From Pseudomonadota bacterium (GTDB taxonomy: Bacteria; Desulfobacterota; Binatia; Binatales; Binataceae), in NCBI GenBank assembly GCA_021325025.1, contig JAJPHZ010000033.1, positions 62,001-126,000 on the forward strand: a stretch of DNA of 64,000 bases. The letters run 5' to 3'. A program made the position numbers and the translations under genes. Below are positions 44,715 through 53,563 of this stretch, piece by piece. The notes under the pieces are model-generated. The model worked only from the letters and a program-made list of their open reading frames with translations, did not search any database and was not told where the DNA came from. Within the stretch, counting starts at the first letter, position 1, and every line of letters starts with the position of its first letter.

Positions 44715-45834
44715 CAAGCACTTCCATAATCCGGTCGTGAATCAGTGGGCGGAAATCGCGAATCGCTTCGTTGTCGCGCCGCGGATGGATGCGATTGGTC
44801 AGGATGGTCACCGCGAGCTCGCGCGCAGGCTCGATCCAGATTGAGGTGCCGGTGAAGCCCAAATGGCCCACTGCGGCGGAGGAAAAATGCGAGCCGGCGC
44901 TGGAATGGCCCGCCGTCGGCGTGTCCCAGCCCAGTGCCCAGGTCGAGCCCGCGACAGCGTCGTGACGTTTCCAGAATTCGGTGATGATCGGTCGCGCGAC
45001 CAGATCCGAACGCCCGTGAAAGCAGGCAATCAGTTCGGCGGCAATGCGATCGACTTCCCGCACCGGGGCGAACAGTCCGGCATGGCCCGCCACGCCGCCC
45101 ATCGCGTAGGCGTTCTCGTCGTGGACCTCGCCGATCAGCAGGCGCTTGCGCAAAGGACACACTTCGGTGGCAGCGAACATCTCGGGTACCGGCTCCAGGC
45201 GCCGGGCGCGCACCAGCGAAATATCGACGAAGTCGGTGGCGCGCAGGCCCAGGGGCCGGAAGATGCGGTCGCGGCAGAAGCGATGCAGCGCCACACCGGC
45301 GATCTGCTCGACGACCTCGCCCAGCAGCATGAAATTGAGGTCCGAATAGATGGTGCGGGTGGCGGGCGGGGCCTCCAGCTTCTCGCGATGGATCTGCTCG
45401 TACACGTATTCCTTGGCGCCGCGGCTGGCGACGAAATTGACGCGCCCGCGGCGCTCCACCTGAGCGATTTGCTCGTAATAGGGCCGCCACGCCGCTAACC
45501 CCGAGTAGTGGCCCAGCAGATGGCGAAACGTGATGTAGGTTTTGCCGTGCACGCCGAAGTTGTGAAAAAAGCGCGTGACGCGATCGTCCAGGCGCAGCTT
45601 GCCCTCGCGAACCAGCATCATCACCGCGACACTGGTGGCAATCGCCTTGGTCAGCGAGGAAAGGTCGAAGACCGTCTCAAGCTGCATCGGACAGCGCTGC
45701 GGGAGGAGCTGGCGCCAGCCGAAACTGCCTTCGAACACCACCTCTTTGCCTTTGCGGACTACCACGGTTGCGCCCGGCATCACCCCCCGCTCGATCGCGT
45801 CGTTAAACGCCTGCTCGACTGCCGCCCAGTTCAC
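44701..45834 (-). CDS. Serine hydrolase of the beta-lactamase/PBP4-like (class C) family
   Basis: A 377-residue protein with the serine S-x-x-K motif in DLSSLTKAIA, a Y-S-D motif in RTIYSDLNFML (the Tyr-x-Asn equivalent) and GHLGFTGTS near the C terminus (K-T-G equivalent). No signal peptide is visible, so it may act in the cytoplasm. In the gap between ldcA-like and mpl genes it could be an N-acetyl-anhydromuramyl or peptide hydrolase used in peptidoglycan recycling, rather than a true beta-lactamase. GTG start with a weak ribosome site. Confidence 0.85.
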   Translation of the reverse strand: MNWAAVEQAFNDAIERGVMPGATVVVRKGKEVVFEGSFGWRQLLPQRCPMQLETVFDLSSLTKAIATSVAVMMLVREGKLRLDDRVTRFFHNFGVHGKTYITFRHLLGHYSGLAAWRPYYEQIAQVERRGRVNFVASRGAKEYVYEQIHREKLEAPPATRTIYSDLNFMLLGEVVEQIAGVALHRFCRDRIFRPLGLRATDFVDISLVRARRLEPVPEMFAATEVCPLRKRLLIGEVHDENAYAMGGVAGHAGLFAPVREVDRIAAELIACFHGRSDLVARPIITEFWKRHDAVAGSTWALGWDTPTAGHSSAGSHFSSAAVGHLGFTGTSIWIEPARELAVTILTNRIHPRRDNEAIRDFRPLIHDRIMEVLDGTN

Positions 45835-45860
45835 TTCTACCGCGACGTCCGCGTTAGCCT

Positions 45861-46787
45861 TCAGCCGACCGGCTTTTCAACGAAGCTCAGACGGCAGGCC
45901 GCGGCGTCAAGCCGCGCGCGCAGGCCGATGGGCAGCGTGAAGTTCTCGGTCGCATGACCGGCCTCGATTCCCCATAGCACGGGAACGCCCAGCCCCGCCG
46001 TCTGCTCGGCGGCGAATTGACGAATTAGGCGCTGCTCGGCCTCGGAGCCGTCCGGCGCGCGCATCCCGCCGAACACCACGCCCGCAACCTTGCCCAGCGC
46101 GCCGCTGTGCCGCAGCTGCACCAGCATCCGATCGATCCGATAGGCCTTCTCGCCGGTGTCTTCCAAAAACAACAGCTTGCCGGCGAAATCCGGGGCGTAA
46201 GGCGTGGCCAGCGTCGCCGCCACGATCGACAGGCATCCGCCGACCAGCTCGCCCTGCGCAACGCCGGGATGAATCGCCTCGGCGGCCTGCAAATCGAAGC
46301 CCTCCAACTCGCCGCCGAGCAGGCGGCGCAGATGGAGCATCGAGCGTGCGCTGATGCCGCCGGCGACGTCCTTGGCCACCATCGGTCCGTGGAAGCAGAC
46401 CATCCGGCTCAGTTCGGCAAGCGCGTTGAGCACGAAGGTTTGGTCGGAAAACCCTACAAAGATCTTAGGGGTGGCGCGCAGTGCCCGAAAGTCGATCAGC
46501 GGCAGAATGCGGCCCGCGCCGTAGCCGCCGCGCGCGGCGAAGATGGCGCGCACTTCGGGGTCGCGGAAAAAACGCATCAGCTCCGCGGCGCGCTGCTGGT
46601 CGGTGCCGGCCAGAATCCGATCGCGGGCCAGCGCGTGCTCCGACACCTTGACCCGATAGCCCTGCCTTGCCAGTTCCTGCACGCCGCGCTCCAGGTATTC
46701 ACGGTCGACGGCGGCGGCGGAAGCGACGACACCCACCGTGTCACCGGGGCGAAGCGGCGGAGGTTTGATGCGAGCGCTGGAGTTCAC
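45861..46787 (-). CDS. LD-carboxypeptidase (peptidase S66)
   Basis: The 308-residue protein has the S66 pattern: RPGDTVGVVASAAAV at the N terminus, ARGGYGAGRIL, FVGFSDQTFVLNAL (nucleophile Ser in GFSD), and FLEDTGEKAYRIDRML with the Glu of the catalytic set; a His is expected in the IEAGHATENFT segment. It removes the terminal D-Ala from tetrapeptides in the cytoplasm during murein recycling. Two starts are possible (TTG 46829 or GTG 46787); the latter excludes a low-complexity N terminus. It lies before the serine hydrolase and mpl genes in one minus-strand group. Confidence 0.9.
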   Translation of the reverse strand: MNSSARIKPPPLRPGDTVGVVASAAAVDREYLERGVQELARQGYRVKVSEHALARDRILAGTDQQRAAELMRFFRDPEVRAIFAARGGYGAGRILPLIDFRALRATPKIFVGFSDQTFVLNALAELSRMVCFHGPMVAKDVAGGISARSMLHLRRLLGGELEGFDLQAAEAIHPGVAQGELVGGCLSIVAATLATPYAPDFAGKLLFLEDTGEKAYRIDRMLVQLRHSGALGKVAGVVFGGMRAPDGSEAEQRLIRQFAAEQTAGLGVPVLWGIEAGHATENFTLPIGLRARLDAAACRLSFVEKPVG

Positions 46788-46857
46788 CGACGCACTCAGG
46801 CTACCACGAGGCGGCGCCGATTGCCGCAAAGCGCGCCACCGCAGGCCCGACGGTTAC

Positions 46858-47874
46858 TCACACCGTGCGCTCGACCGCCTCGGCCACCCGCCGCACCGCG
46901 CCCATCAGTTCGGCAAAGCGCGCCGGACGCAATTGCTGCGGGCCGTCGGACAGCGCCTTTTCGGGATTGGGATGGACCTCGATCATCAGGCCGTCGGCGC
47001 CCGCCGCTACCGCCGCCAGCGCCATCGGGATGACCAGCGCCTCGGCGCCCGTGCCGTGGCTGGGATCGACGATCACCGGCAGATGGGTCCATTGTTTGAG
47101 CACTGGGATGGCGTTGAGGTCAAGCGTGTTGCGGGTGGCGGTCTCAAAGGTGCGGATGCCGCGTTCACACAGCACCACGCGGGTGTTGCCGCCCGACAGG
47201 ATGTATTCGGCCGCCATCAAAAATTCGTCGAGCTTGGTGGACATCCCGCGCTTGAGCAGGATGGGCTTGTTGAGCTTGCCCAGGCGGCGCAGCAGCGAGA
47301 AATTCTGTGCGTTGCGCGCGCCCACCTGCAGCATGTCGGCGTGCTCCGCAACCCGCTCGATGTCGTGCGGGTCCATCACTTCGGTCACGACCGGCAAGCC
47401 GACCTCGCGCCCGGCGCGCTCCAGCAGCAGCAGGCCCTCATGTTCCATCCCCTGGAAGGAATAGGGCGAGGTACGCGGTTTGAAGGCGCCGCCGCGCAAC
47501 ATGTGCGCGCCCGCCGCCTTGACCGCCTGCGCCGCACCTTGCATCTGTGCCGCGCTTTCGATCGCGCACGGACCCGCCATCACGGCCAGCCGCTTGCCGC
47601 CGATCTCGACCCCGCCCACGTCGACCCGGGAACCGTCGGGATGCAGTTCGCGGGCAGCCAGTTTGTAGGGTTTAAGAACCGGCAGCACACTGTCGACGCC
47701 GGAGAAAAACTCAAGCTGCGCCAGTTCTTCCTTGCCGCGCTCCTCGCCCACGCAAGCCACGACGGTGCGCTCGACGCCGACAATCTTGTGGGCTTGAAAG
47801 CCGGCCTGCTGCACCCGCTCCACCACCGCTTCGATCTCGGCCGGGGTCGCATGTGCCTTCATCACGACGATCAC
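46858..47874 (-). CDS. aroF: 3-deoxy-7-phosphoheptulonate (DAHP) synthase
   Basis: A 338-residue type I-beta DAHP synthase with an N-terminal ferredoxin-like regulatory domain ([28 protein letters not shown]) and the TIM barrel: [10 protein letters not shown] (PEP/E4P site), [26 protein letters not shown] and [15 protein letters not shown]. It starts aromatic amino-acid synthesis. The GTG at 47874 is supported by AAGGAAG six bases upstream. It precedes the LD-carboxypeptidase gene by about 70 bases; a functional link is not obvious. Confidence 0.95.
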   Translation of the reverse strand: MIVVMKAHATPAEIEAVVERVQQAGFQAHKIVGVERTVVACVGEERGKEELAQLEFFSGVDSVLPVLKPYKLAARELHPDGSRVDVGGVEIGGKRLAVMAGPCAIESAAQMQGAAQAVKAAGAHMLRGGAFKPRTSPYSFQGMEHEGLLLLERAGREVGLPVVTEVMDPHDIERVAEHADMLQVGARNAQNFSLLRRLGKLNKPILLKRGMSTKLDEFLMAAEYILSGGNTRVVLCERGIRTFETATRNTLDLNAIPVLKQWTHLPVIVDPSHGTGAEALVIPMALAAVAAGADGLMIEVHPNPEKALSDGPQQLRPARFAELMGAVRRVAEAVERTV

Positions 47875-47933
47875 GTTGGTCTTCCTTCCCGCGCGCCTGG
47901 CATGGTTATGATTTTTGCGTGCATTTTGCCAAT

Positions 47934-47958
47934 AGCAGCGCACCGCTGCTTCATTATA
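47934..47958 (-). promoter_or_regulatory. aroF promoter -10 and adjacent palindrome
   Basis: On the minus strand a perfect TATAAT (47958-47953) is followed three bases later by the palindrome AGCAGCG-GTG-CGCTGCT (47950-47934), at about the place where transcription would begin. A good -35 is not visible. The palindrome could be an operator or a leader hairpin of the DAHP synthase gene. Confidence 0.4.
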
Positions 47959-48048
47959 GCTGAACCCAGGGCGGGTTTGCTGGCGCCGGCTCGACTCATT
48001 CTGATACAACAACTACATGATAAGCATCTATCCAGCCGGAAGCTTGCG

Positions 48049-48849
48049 GTGAGTAGCCTAATCATGCCATCGGCCGCGCCCGTCCATCAACGGCGCGCCC
48101 ATCCGCCCCGCCCCTTGCGGGTGCTGCATACCTCCGACGTCCACCTGGAGAGCGACACCTTCGGACACGGCGAACAGGGCCGCAGGCTGCGCGATTCGAT
48201 TCGGGCCGCGTTCAGCCAGGTGGTTTCGACCGCCAACCGGCTGGAGGCCGACCTGCTGCTGATTGTCGGCGACCTGTTCGACTCCAGCCGCGTGACCGAG
48301 GAGGCGCTGGCGTTCGCGCTGGGTCAGATCGCACGGGCGCGGATGCCGGTGGTGATGACGCCCGGCAACCACGACGCCCACGATGAGCGTTCGCTGTGGG
48401 CCAAGCTGCCGCCGTCCGAGATGCCGCGCAATCTGCACATGCTGCTGGAGCCCGAGGGCTCGACCGTGGAATTCCCGCATCTGCACGCGCGGGTGTGGGG
48501 CCGCGCGCTGGTCGAACATACCCCCGATTACCGGCCGCTGGCCGGAATCGCACCGCCGTTGGCGGAAATGTGGAACATTGCGCTGGCCCACGGCTTCTTC
48601 ATGGAGGAAGGGGAGTTCGACCGCTCCTCGCCGATCAATCCAGCCGACATCGAGCACAGCGGCTACGATTACATCGCGATGGGGCACATCCACGTCTTCA
48701 CCGACTGCTCGCGCGGCCCCACCCGCGCGGCCTATTGCGGCACGCCCGCCCCGCTTTACCAGGGCGAGGGCTGGGTTGCCCACGTGCGCTTCGAGCCCGG
48801 TCGGGGCATCGAGTTGGAAAAGCTGCCGGTGCTGGGGCAGTCTGGGTAG
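48049..48849 (+). CDS. SbcD/Mre11-like metallophosphoesterase
   Basis: A 266-residue protein with the calcineurin-like di-metal motifs of the Mre11/SbcD type: HTSDVHLE, VGDLFDSS, TPGNHDAHD, LAHGFF and MGHIHVF. It probably acts as a DNA or phosphoester nuclease, but the C-terminal capping domain of SbcD is missing and no SbcC is nearby. GGAAG is placed six bases before the GTG at 48049; the ATG at 48064 is an alternative. It is divergent from aroF and is followed within 11 bases by a small gene. Confidence 0.85.
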   Translation: MSSLIMPSAAPVHQRRAHPPRPLRVLHTSDVHLESDTFGHGEQGRRLRDSIRAAFSQVVSTANRLEADLLLIVGDLFDSSRVTEEALAFALGQIARARMPVVMTPGNHDAHDERSLWAKLPPSEMPRNLHMLLEPEGSTVEFPHLHARVWGRALVEHTPDYRPLAGIAPPLAEMWNIALAHGFFMEEGEFDRSSPINPADIEHSGYDYIAMGHIHVFTDCSRGPTRAAYCGTPAPLYQGEGWVAHVRFEPGRGIELEKLPVLGQSG

Positions 48850-48859
48850 CCAAGGTACG

Positions 48860-49177
48860 ATGCCATCTCCATTGATCAGCGAAGTTCTCCCCGACTTTCT
48901 CGAGGAGGTTGTCTATCTGCTGAGCCAGACCGGCGAGGCGGAGCTGGGTCCGCAGGTGCGCACCCTGCGCATCGAGTCGTTGTGCGATTGCGGCCACGAG
49001 GAATGCGCCAGCTTCGCCACCGCCGCCGAGGTCAAGGTCGATCGCACCGTGGAGCTGCAAGCGATGGAAGGCATCCTGCTGCTCGACCTCAACGCCGACA
49101 ACCAGGTCTGCTTTATCGAAGTGCTGGGCCGCCCCGACGTCAAATACCTGCTCGACGACTACAACGCGCGCCGCTGA
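48860..49177 (+). CDS. Small Cys-rich uncharacterised protein
   Basis: The 105-residue protein carries CDCGHEEC (three Cys and one His in eight residues), which could bind zinc, and a C-terminal part LLDLNADNQVCFIEVLGRPDVKYL vaguely like DUF2283 proteins. I do not recognise it with confidence. AAGG is four bases before the ATG. It follows the SbcD-like gene by ten bases and is probably co-transcribed. Confidence 0.6.
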   Translation: MPSPLISEVLPDFLEEVVYLLSQTGEAELGPQVRTLRIESLCDCGHEECASFATAAEVKVDRTVELQAMEGILLLDLNADNQVCFIEVLGRPDVKYLLDDYNARR

Positions 49178-49293
49178 CACCGTCGGCGACGTGGCGACCG
49201 AGTGCGGATCGCTCCGCACTTCGACGAACTGCCGAATCGGTCGCCGCGGGGTTCAGAGGCTCGCCTCGCTGACGCCGCTTGACTCGTCACCCG

Positions 49294-50982
49294 CTACGAG
49301 CGCAGTACCTGGCCGGGCAGGGCGCCGGTGTACTGGCCGTGCTCATAGACCGGCACGCCGCCCACGACCGTGTGATGGACACCGCGCGCTTCCATCACCA
49401 GGCGCCGCGCGCCGCCGGGCAGATCGTTGCGCATCTTGCCGCGCTCGTCCGAACCGACTGTGGCGGGGTCGAAGATCGCCAGGTCGGCGGCATAACCGGC
49501 CGCGATGCGGCCGCGCCCCTTGATGCCGAAGAAGTCCGCCGGCTCCGAGGTGATACGCTTGACGCCGTGCTCCAACGACATCACGCCCTGCTCGCGCACC
49601 CAGGTGCCGAGCAGGTATGTGCAGTAGCCGGCGTCGCAGATCTGATCGACGTGCGCCCCGCCGTCGGACAGCGCGATCAGCGCGCGCGAGTCGCTGACCA
49701 GGCGGCCCACGCGCTGGCGGTTGTTGTTGAGCAGCGCCACCACGAAGCGCATCTCCAGGTCGTCTTCCAGCGATAGATCGAGCATCAGCTCCAGCCCGTC
49801 GGTGCGGCCGCGCTCGCGTGCGATGTCGGCCAGGTCCCTGCCCAGTAGGCCCGTGAGTGCCGGATTGTTGACCAACTGCACGGCGATGCGATCCAGGTTG
49901 CGGAAGGCATGCACATGCATTCCGGAGCGCTCGATCTCGGCGCGCAGCCGCTGTCGAAAGCTGGGGTCGGCGTAAAGCTTTTTCTGCGCCTCAAGCGGGC
50001 GGTTGAAGATTGATTCCTGCACGCAAGGTAGCGTGATAAACAGCAGCGGCGAGCGCAGGTTGAGCTCCAGGAACAGCGGACGGCAACTGATTTGCGGCAC
50101 GCCGCCGCGCCGGATCAGCGGTTCGAACTTATCCAGTGTGCGCATCGCGCCCTCGGGGATATCGTCGCGATCGAACAGCGATATCCAACTGACTGGCCGC
50201 TGCGATTCCTTGAGCAGGAACTCCAGCGTTTCGTACTCGCCTGGGCTCATGTCGGCAGGCCGGTCGGCGAGGTTCAACTGGATCACGCCCTTGCCCAGGT
50301 CGCGCAGCACGCGGCAGTAGGCGGCCAGTTCCGTGCGGCTGGCCATCCGGCACGCCAGCGGTTTGCCCTCATATCCGATATCGATGTTGGACACGCTGGT
50401 GGACATCCCCAGCGCGCCCGCCTCCAGCGCCTCGCGCAACGCCTGCGCGATCTGCTGCGTTTCCTGTGGCGTGGCGGCGCGCTCCAGCGACTGGCGGCCC
50501 ATCGCCCAATGGCGAAACGGAGTGAGTGGCGCCAGGAAGCCCAGGTTGATCGCACAGCCGCGTTGCGCTGCCGCCTGCATGTAGCTGGGGAAACTCTCCC
50601 AATCCCAGGTCACGCCGGCGTGCAGGACGTCGGCCGGAATCGCCTCCAGGTTGGTCAGGTCGGCGGCCGTCACTTCGCGGTCGGCGGGCTTGCACGGTGC
50701 GACGCCCACCCCGCAACTGCCCAACACCACGCTGGTCACGCCATGCCACGAGGAGCTGGTGATTTGCGGGTCCCAGCAGATCTGGGCGTCGTAATGCGTA
50801 TGCGGATCGACAAAGCCGGGCGCTACGACCAGGTCGGTCGCGTCGAGCACACGGCGCGCCGCGCCCAGCGATTTGCCGACCTCCACGATGCGGCCCTGCA
50901 CAATCCCGACGTCGGCGGCAAAACGCGCCGCGCCCGTGCCGTCCACCACGATGCCGCCCTTGATCAACAGGTCGTATGCCAT
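49294..50982 (-). CDS. D-aminoacylase-type amidohydrolase (N-acyl-D-amino-acid deacylase family)
   Basis: The 562-residue protein has the N-terminal composite domain (LIKGGIVVDGTGAARFAAD), the metal motif PGFVDPHTHYDAQ (D-x-H-x-H), a long subdomain and LSDGGAHVDQI with the fourth metal ligand, followed by EPADFFGIKGRGRIAAGYAADLAIF, typical of D-aminoacylases and related amide or urea hydrolases. It should be cytoplasmic. GGGAGG is near the ATG. It is divergent from the zinc alcohol dehydrogenase. Confidence 0.9.
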   Translation of the reverse strand: MAYDLLIKGGIVVDGTGAARFAADVGIVQGRIVEVGKSLGAARRVLDATDLVVAPGFVDPHTHYDAQICWDPQITSSSWHGVTSVVLGSCGVGVAPCKPADREVTAADLTNLEAIPADVLHAGVTWDWESFPSYMQAAAQRGCAINLGFLAPLTPFRHWAMGRQSLERAATPQETQQIAQALREALEAGALGMSTSVSNIDIGYEGKPLACRMASRTELAAYCRVLRDLGKGVIQLNLADRPADMSPGEYETLEFLLKESQRPVSWISLFDRDDIPEGAMRTLDKFEPLIRRGGVPQISCRPLFLELNLRSPLLFITLPCVQESIFNRPLEAQKKLYADPSFRQRLRAEIERSGMHVHAFRNLDRIAVQLVNNPALTGLLGRDLADIARERGRTDGLELMLDLSLEDDLEMRFVVALLNNNRQRVGRLVSDSRALIALSDGGAHVDQICDAGYCTYLLGTWVREQGVMSLEHGVKRITSEPADFFGIKGRGRIAAGYAADLAIFDPATVGSDERGKMRNDLPGGARRLVMEARGVHHTVVGGVPVYEHGQYTGALPGQVLRS

Positions 50983-51102
50983 CTGCGTGCCTCCCGCAAA
51001 GCCGCATGCGTCGGGCCGGATATTAACGCCGCAGCGGTGAGGATCGCCAACGCTTTTGTGCTATGAAAATGACGTCCCGCAACCAGCAGGAGGAAAACGT
51101 CG

Positions 51103-52164
51103 ATGCGCGCTATCCGCTACCACGGACGCGAGGATGCAAGGCTCGAAGACATCCCCGAGCCGTCGCCCAAGCCCGGCGAGGTCAAGTTGCGCGTGCTCTA
51201 CAACGGCATCTGTGGCAGCGACCTGCACGAGTACTACCACGGTCCGCTGATGAGTATGACGCGGCCCCACCCGCTGACCGGGGTGCAGAATCCGGTCGTG
51301 CTGGGCCACGAGTTCTGCGGCGAGGTGGTGGAACTGGGCAAGGGCGTCGACGATCTGAAAATCGGCGACCTGATCGCGGTAGAACCGGTCCAGACCTGCG
51401 GCGTCTGCCATTGGTGCCGCGCCGGCCAGTATAACCATTGCCCGCGCCCCGCGATTCACGGCTACAGCCGCGAGGGAGGCGGGCTGGCCGAGTTCACCGT
51501 GGTGCTGCGCTCGATGGCGCACAAACTGCCCCAAGGCGTGTCCGCGCAGCAGGGCGCGCTGGTCGAGCCGATGGCGGTGTCGTACCACGCGATTGCCCGC
51601 GCCTACCCCAAGCCCGGGCAGACGATTGCCGTGCATGGCGGCGGTCCGATTGGGGTGGGCGCGTTTCTGGCGTTGCGCGCGCTGGGCGATATCCGGGTGA
51701 TTATCAGCGAACCGTCGGCGGAGCGCCGCGCAATCCTAAGCCGGCTCGGCGCCGAGTATCTGCTCGATCCACGCAGCGTCAACGTGGTCGAAGCGATTCA
51801 CGATCTGACCGATGGACGCGGTGCGGACGCGTCGATCGAAGCGGCCGGCGTGGCGCCGGCTTTCAAGGCCGCGCTCGCCAGCACCGCCCCGATGGGCCAT
51901 TTGGTGGTGGTCGCGATGCACATGGAGCCGTTCCAGTTCAACGCCCTGTCGCTGTTGGCCGGCGAGGTTAACATCACGGGCAGCAAAACCTACTGCAATG
52001 ATTACCCGGCGGTGATCGACCTGATGGCTCGCGGTGCCTACTCGCCCGACGGTTGGGTCACGACCATCCCGATGGAAGGTTTCATCGACCGCGGCATCGT
52101 CCCGCTGCACCAACAGCGGGCGACCAAAATCATGGTCGACGTCGCCGGCACTGCCGGGAGTTGA
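51103..52164 (+). CDS. Zinc-dependent alcohol dehydrogenase (2,3-butanediol/threonine dehydrogenase-like MDR)
   Basis: A 353-residue medium-chain dehydrogenase: catalytic zinc residues in GICGSDLHEYYHG and LGHEFCGEV, structural zinc in CGVCHWCRAGQYNHC, and the NAD loop HGGGPIGVGAF. The HPLTG insertion near residue 55 and the length are as in butanediol or sorbitol dehydrogenase-like proteins. AGGAGG lies before the ATG. It is followed by the 5' half of an SDR gene that ends at the inferred rearrangement point. Confidence 0.92.
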   Translation: MRAIRYHGREDARLEDIPEPSPKPGEVKLRVLYNGICGSDLHEYYHGPLMSMTRPHPLTGVQNPVVLGHEFCGEVVELGKGVDDLKIGDLIAVEPVQTCGVCHWCRAGQYNHCPRPAIHGYSREGGGLAEFTVVLRSMAHKLPQGVSAQQGALVEPMAVSYHAIARAYPKPGQTIAVHGGGPIGVGAFLALRALGDIRVIISEPSAERRAILSRLGAEYLLDPRSVNVVEAIHDLTDGRGADASIEAAGVAPAFKAALASTAPMGHLVVVAMHMEPFQFNALSLLAGEVNITGSKTYCNDYPAVIDLMARGAYSPDGWVTTIPMEGFIDRGIVPLHQQRATKIMVDVAGTAGS

Positions 52165-52261
52165 GCCACGGCCTCGGCTCGCTCGCGCTCCTTTTTGCAT
52201 TGGCAGCGCGCGGCATTGTCCAATGGATGCGGGTGGCCTCAGGATCACCGCATAAGTAGCG

Positions 52262-52279
52262 GCACCCGATTGCGGGTGC
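52262..52279 (+). terminator. Hairpin after the zinc alcohol dehydrogenase gene
   Basis: GCACCCG-ATTG-CGGGTGC is a perfect 7-bp stem, about 100 bases after the alcohol dehydrogenase stop. No T tract follows, so it may be a processing or partial termination site rather than a full terminator. Confidence 0.3.
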
Positions 52280-52322
52280 TACAGCGTCCCCGTCTCGGTC
52301 GGCGATTCGGAGGTATCAATCG

Positions 52323-52816
52323 ATGAAGGGCCTCGCGGGGAAAGTGGTACTGCTTACGGGCGCGGCGGGAGCCCGGAATCGGCCGGGCCACGGCGCATCG
52401 CTTCGCACAGGAGGGCGGCTCGGTCGTCGTGAATGACCGACATCCATCCCCGGCGTACCAAGGAAGTCGCCCGTGAGCTGGCAGAGATCCAGGGCTCAAG
52501 GATTCTTGACTATGTAATGGATATTGCCGACCGCAAACAGGTGGATGACGTATTCGCCCAGGTTGTTGAGCGATGCGGCCGAATCGACGTACTGGTCAAC
52601 AACGCCGCAATCAACATCCTGGCGGGAGTGGCGGAGCTCAGCCCCGAGGACTGGGATCATGTAGTCAACGTGGATCTCAGCGTGTTCTACTACTGCATGC
52701 ATAAAGTGCTGCCCGTAATGATTGCTCAGAAGTCAGGCTCCGTCATCAACGTCGCTTCGGTGGCGGCATGGAGTTGGGGGCAAGGCCGAGGCGCCATATG
52801 CGGCGTGCAAGGCGCT
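52323..52816 (+). pseudogene. SDR, 5' part with three frame-changing insertions
   Basis: The ATG has GGAGG nine bases upstream and the protein begins as an SDR (KVVLLTGAAGA), but three single-base insertions shift the phase: in CCC at 52372-52374, in CCCC at 52448-52451 and in GGGGG at 52776-52780. With one base removed from each, the frame reads GIGRATAHRFAQEG, VVNDRHPSRRTKEVARE, VLVNNAAINI, SVAAWSWGKAEAPYAACKAL and stops at the point where MFS sequence begins. The missing C-terminal part matches 16886-17147 on the minus strand. Because each insertion is in a homopolymer, decay and sequencing errors are both possible. Confidence 0.8.
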
Positions 52817-53508
52817 TTATTTTCCCCAACCTGGTCGAGGGACTGTTCGGATATCCCGCGTTTCAAGCCGGCCTGATCATGATTCCCCGCTCGCTCACCA
52901 TGATGGTGATGATGCCGTTGGTCGGGCGAATCTACAACTATGTCAGTCCGCGCCTGATGGTTTTTACATCGCTGGTGCTGTTATCCGTCGCTTACTGGCA
53001 CCTGGGGCATCTGGCGCTGGGCGCGGGCTTTTGGAACTTCGTGCCGTGGCTGATGCTGTCCGGCGCAGGCATGTCCTGCTCGATGGTGGTGATGAGCACC
53101 ATCTCGCTCAGCACGATGCCGCCGCGATACATGACCCAGGCCTCCAGCCTCTACGCGCTCAGCCGGCGCGTGTCGGGCAAGATCGCCTACGCGCTGCTGG
53201 CAACGCTGGTGGCGCGGCGCATCCAACCCCATCGCGCGGCGCTTGTCGCACCTATCGACAACCTCAACTCCACTGTCGTCCAGGCCATCTTCGGCTTCCG
53301 CACCGACCTGCTGCATCACGGCGCCAGCCTCGCTCCGCGCGCCGGCGCCTGGTCGATGGTCAACAACCTCATCAACTCGCAGGCCACGATGATGGCCTAC
53401 AACGATGCCTATCTGGTGATGTGCCTGTTGTTCGTGGCGGCGATGCCGCTGGTCGTCCTGTTGCCCAAACGAGGCATTCCAAAGATTCAGGAGTTCGCCG
53501 AAGATTAG
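52817..53508 (+). pseudogene. DHA2-type MFS exporter, 3' half
   Basis: From FIFPNLVEGLFGYPAFQAGL onwards 230 residues match the C-terminal half of EmrB-like exporters: PRSLTMMVMMPLVGRIYNY, the helices VFTSLVLLSVAYWHLGHL and FVPWLMLSGAGMSCSM, and MTQASSLYALSRRVSG. There is no start codon of its own with a ribosome site; upstream is the SDR fragment. The N-terminal half is at 17137-17901. The two halves lack about 50 residues of a complete transporter. Confidence 0.85.
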
Positions 53509-53563
53509 GCGGCTTTGACTTTGCCGCAGAGCTGATGTTAGCTCGCTAGCAGACGATGGTCGG

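Noticed and set aside
52433..52876. Intact 147-residue SDR-like gene
   Set aside because: It lacks the nucleotide loop and the YxxxK motif and switches to other frames at both ends; it is the middle of a broken SDR.
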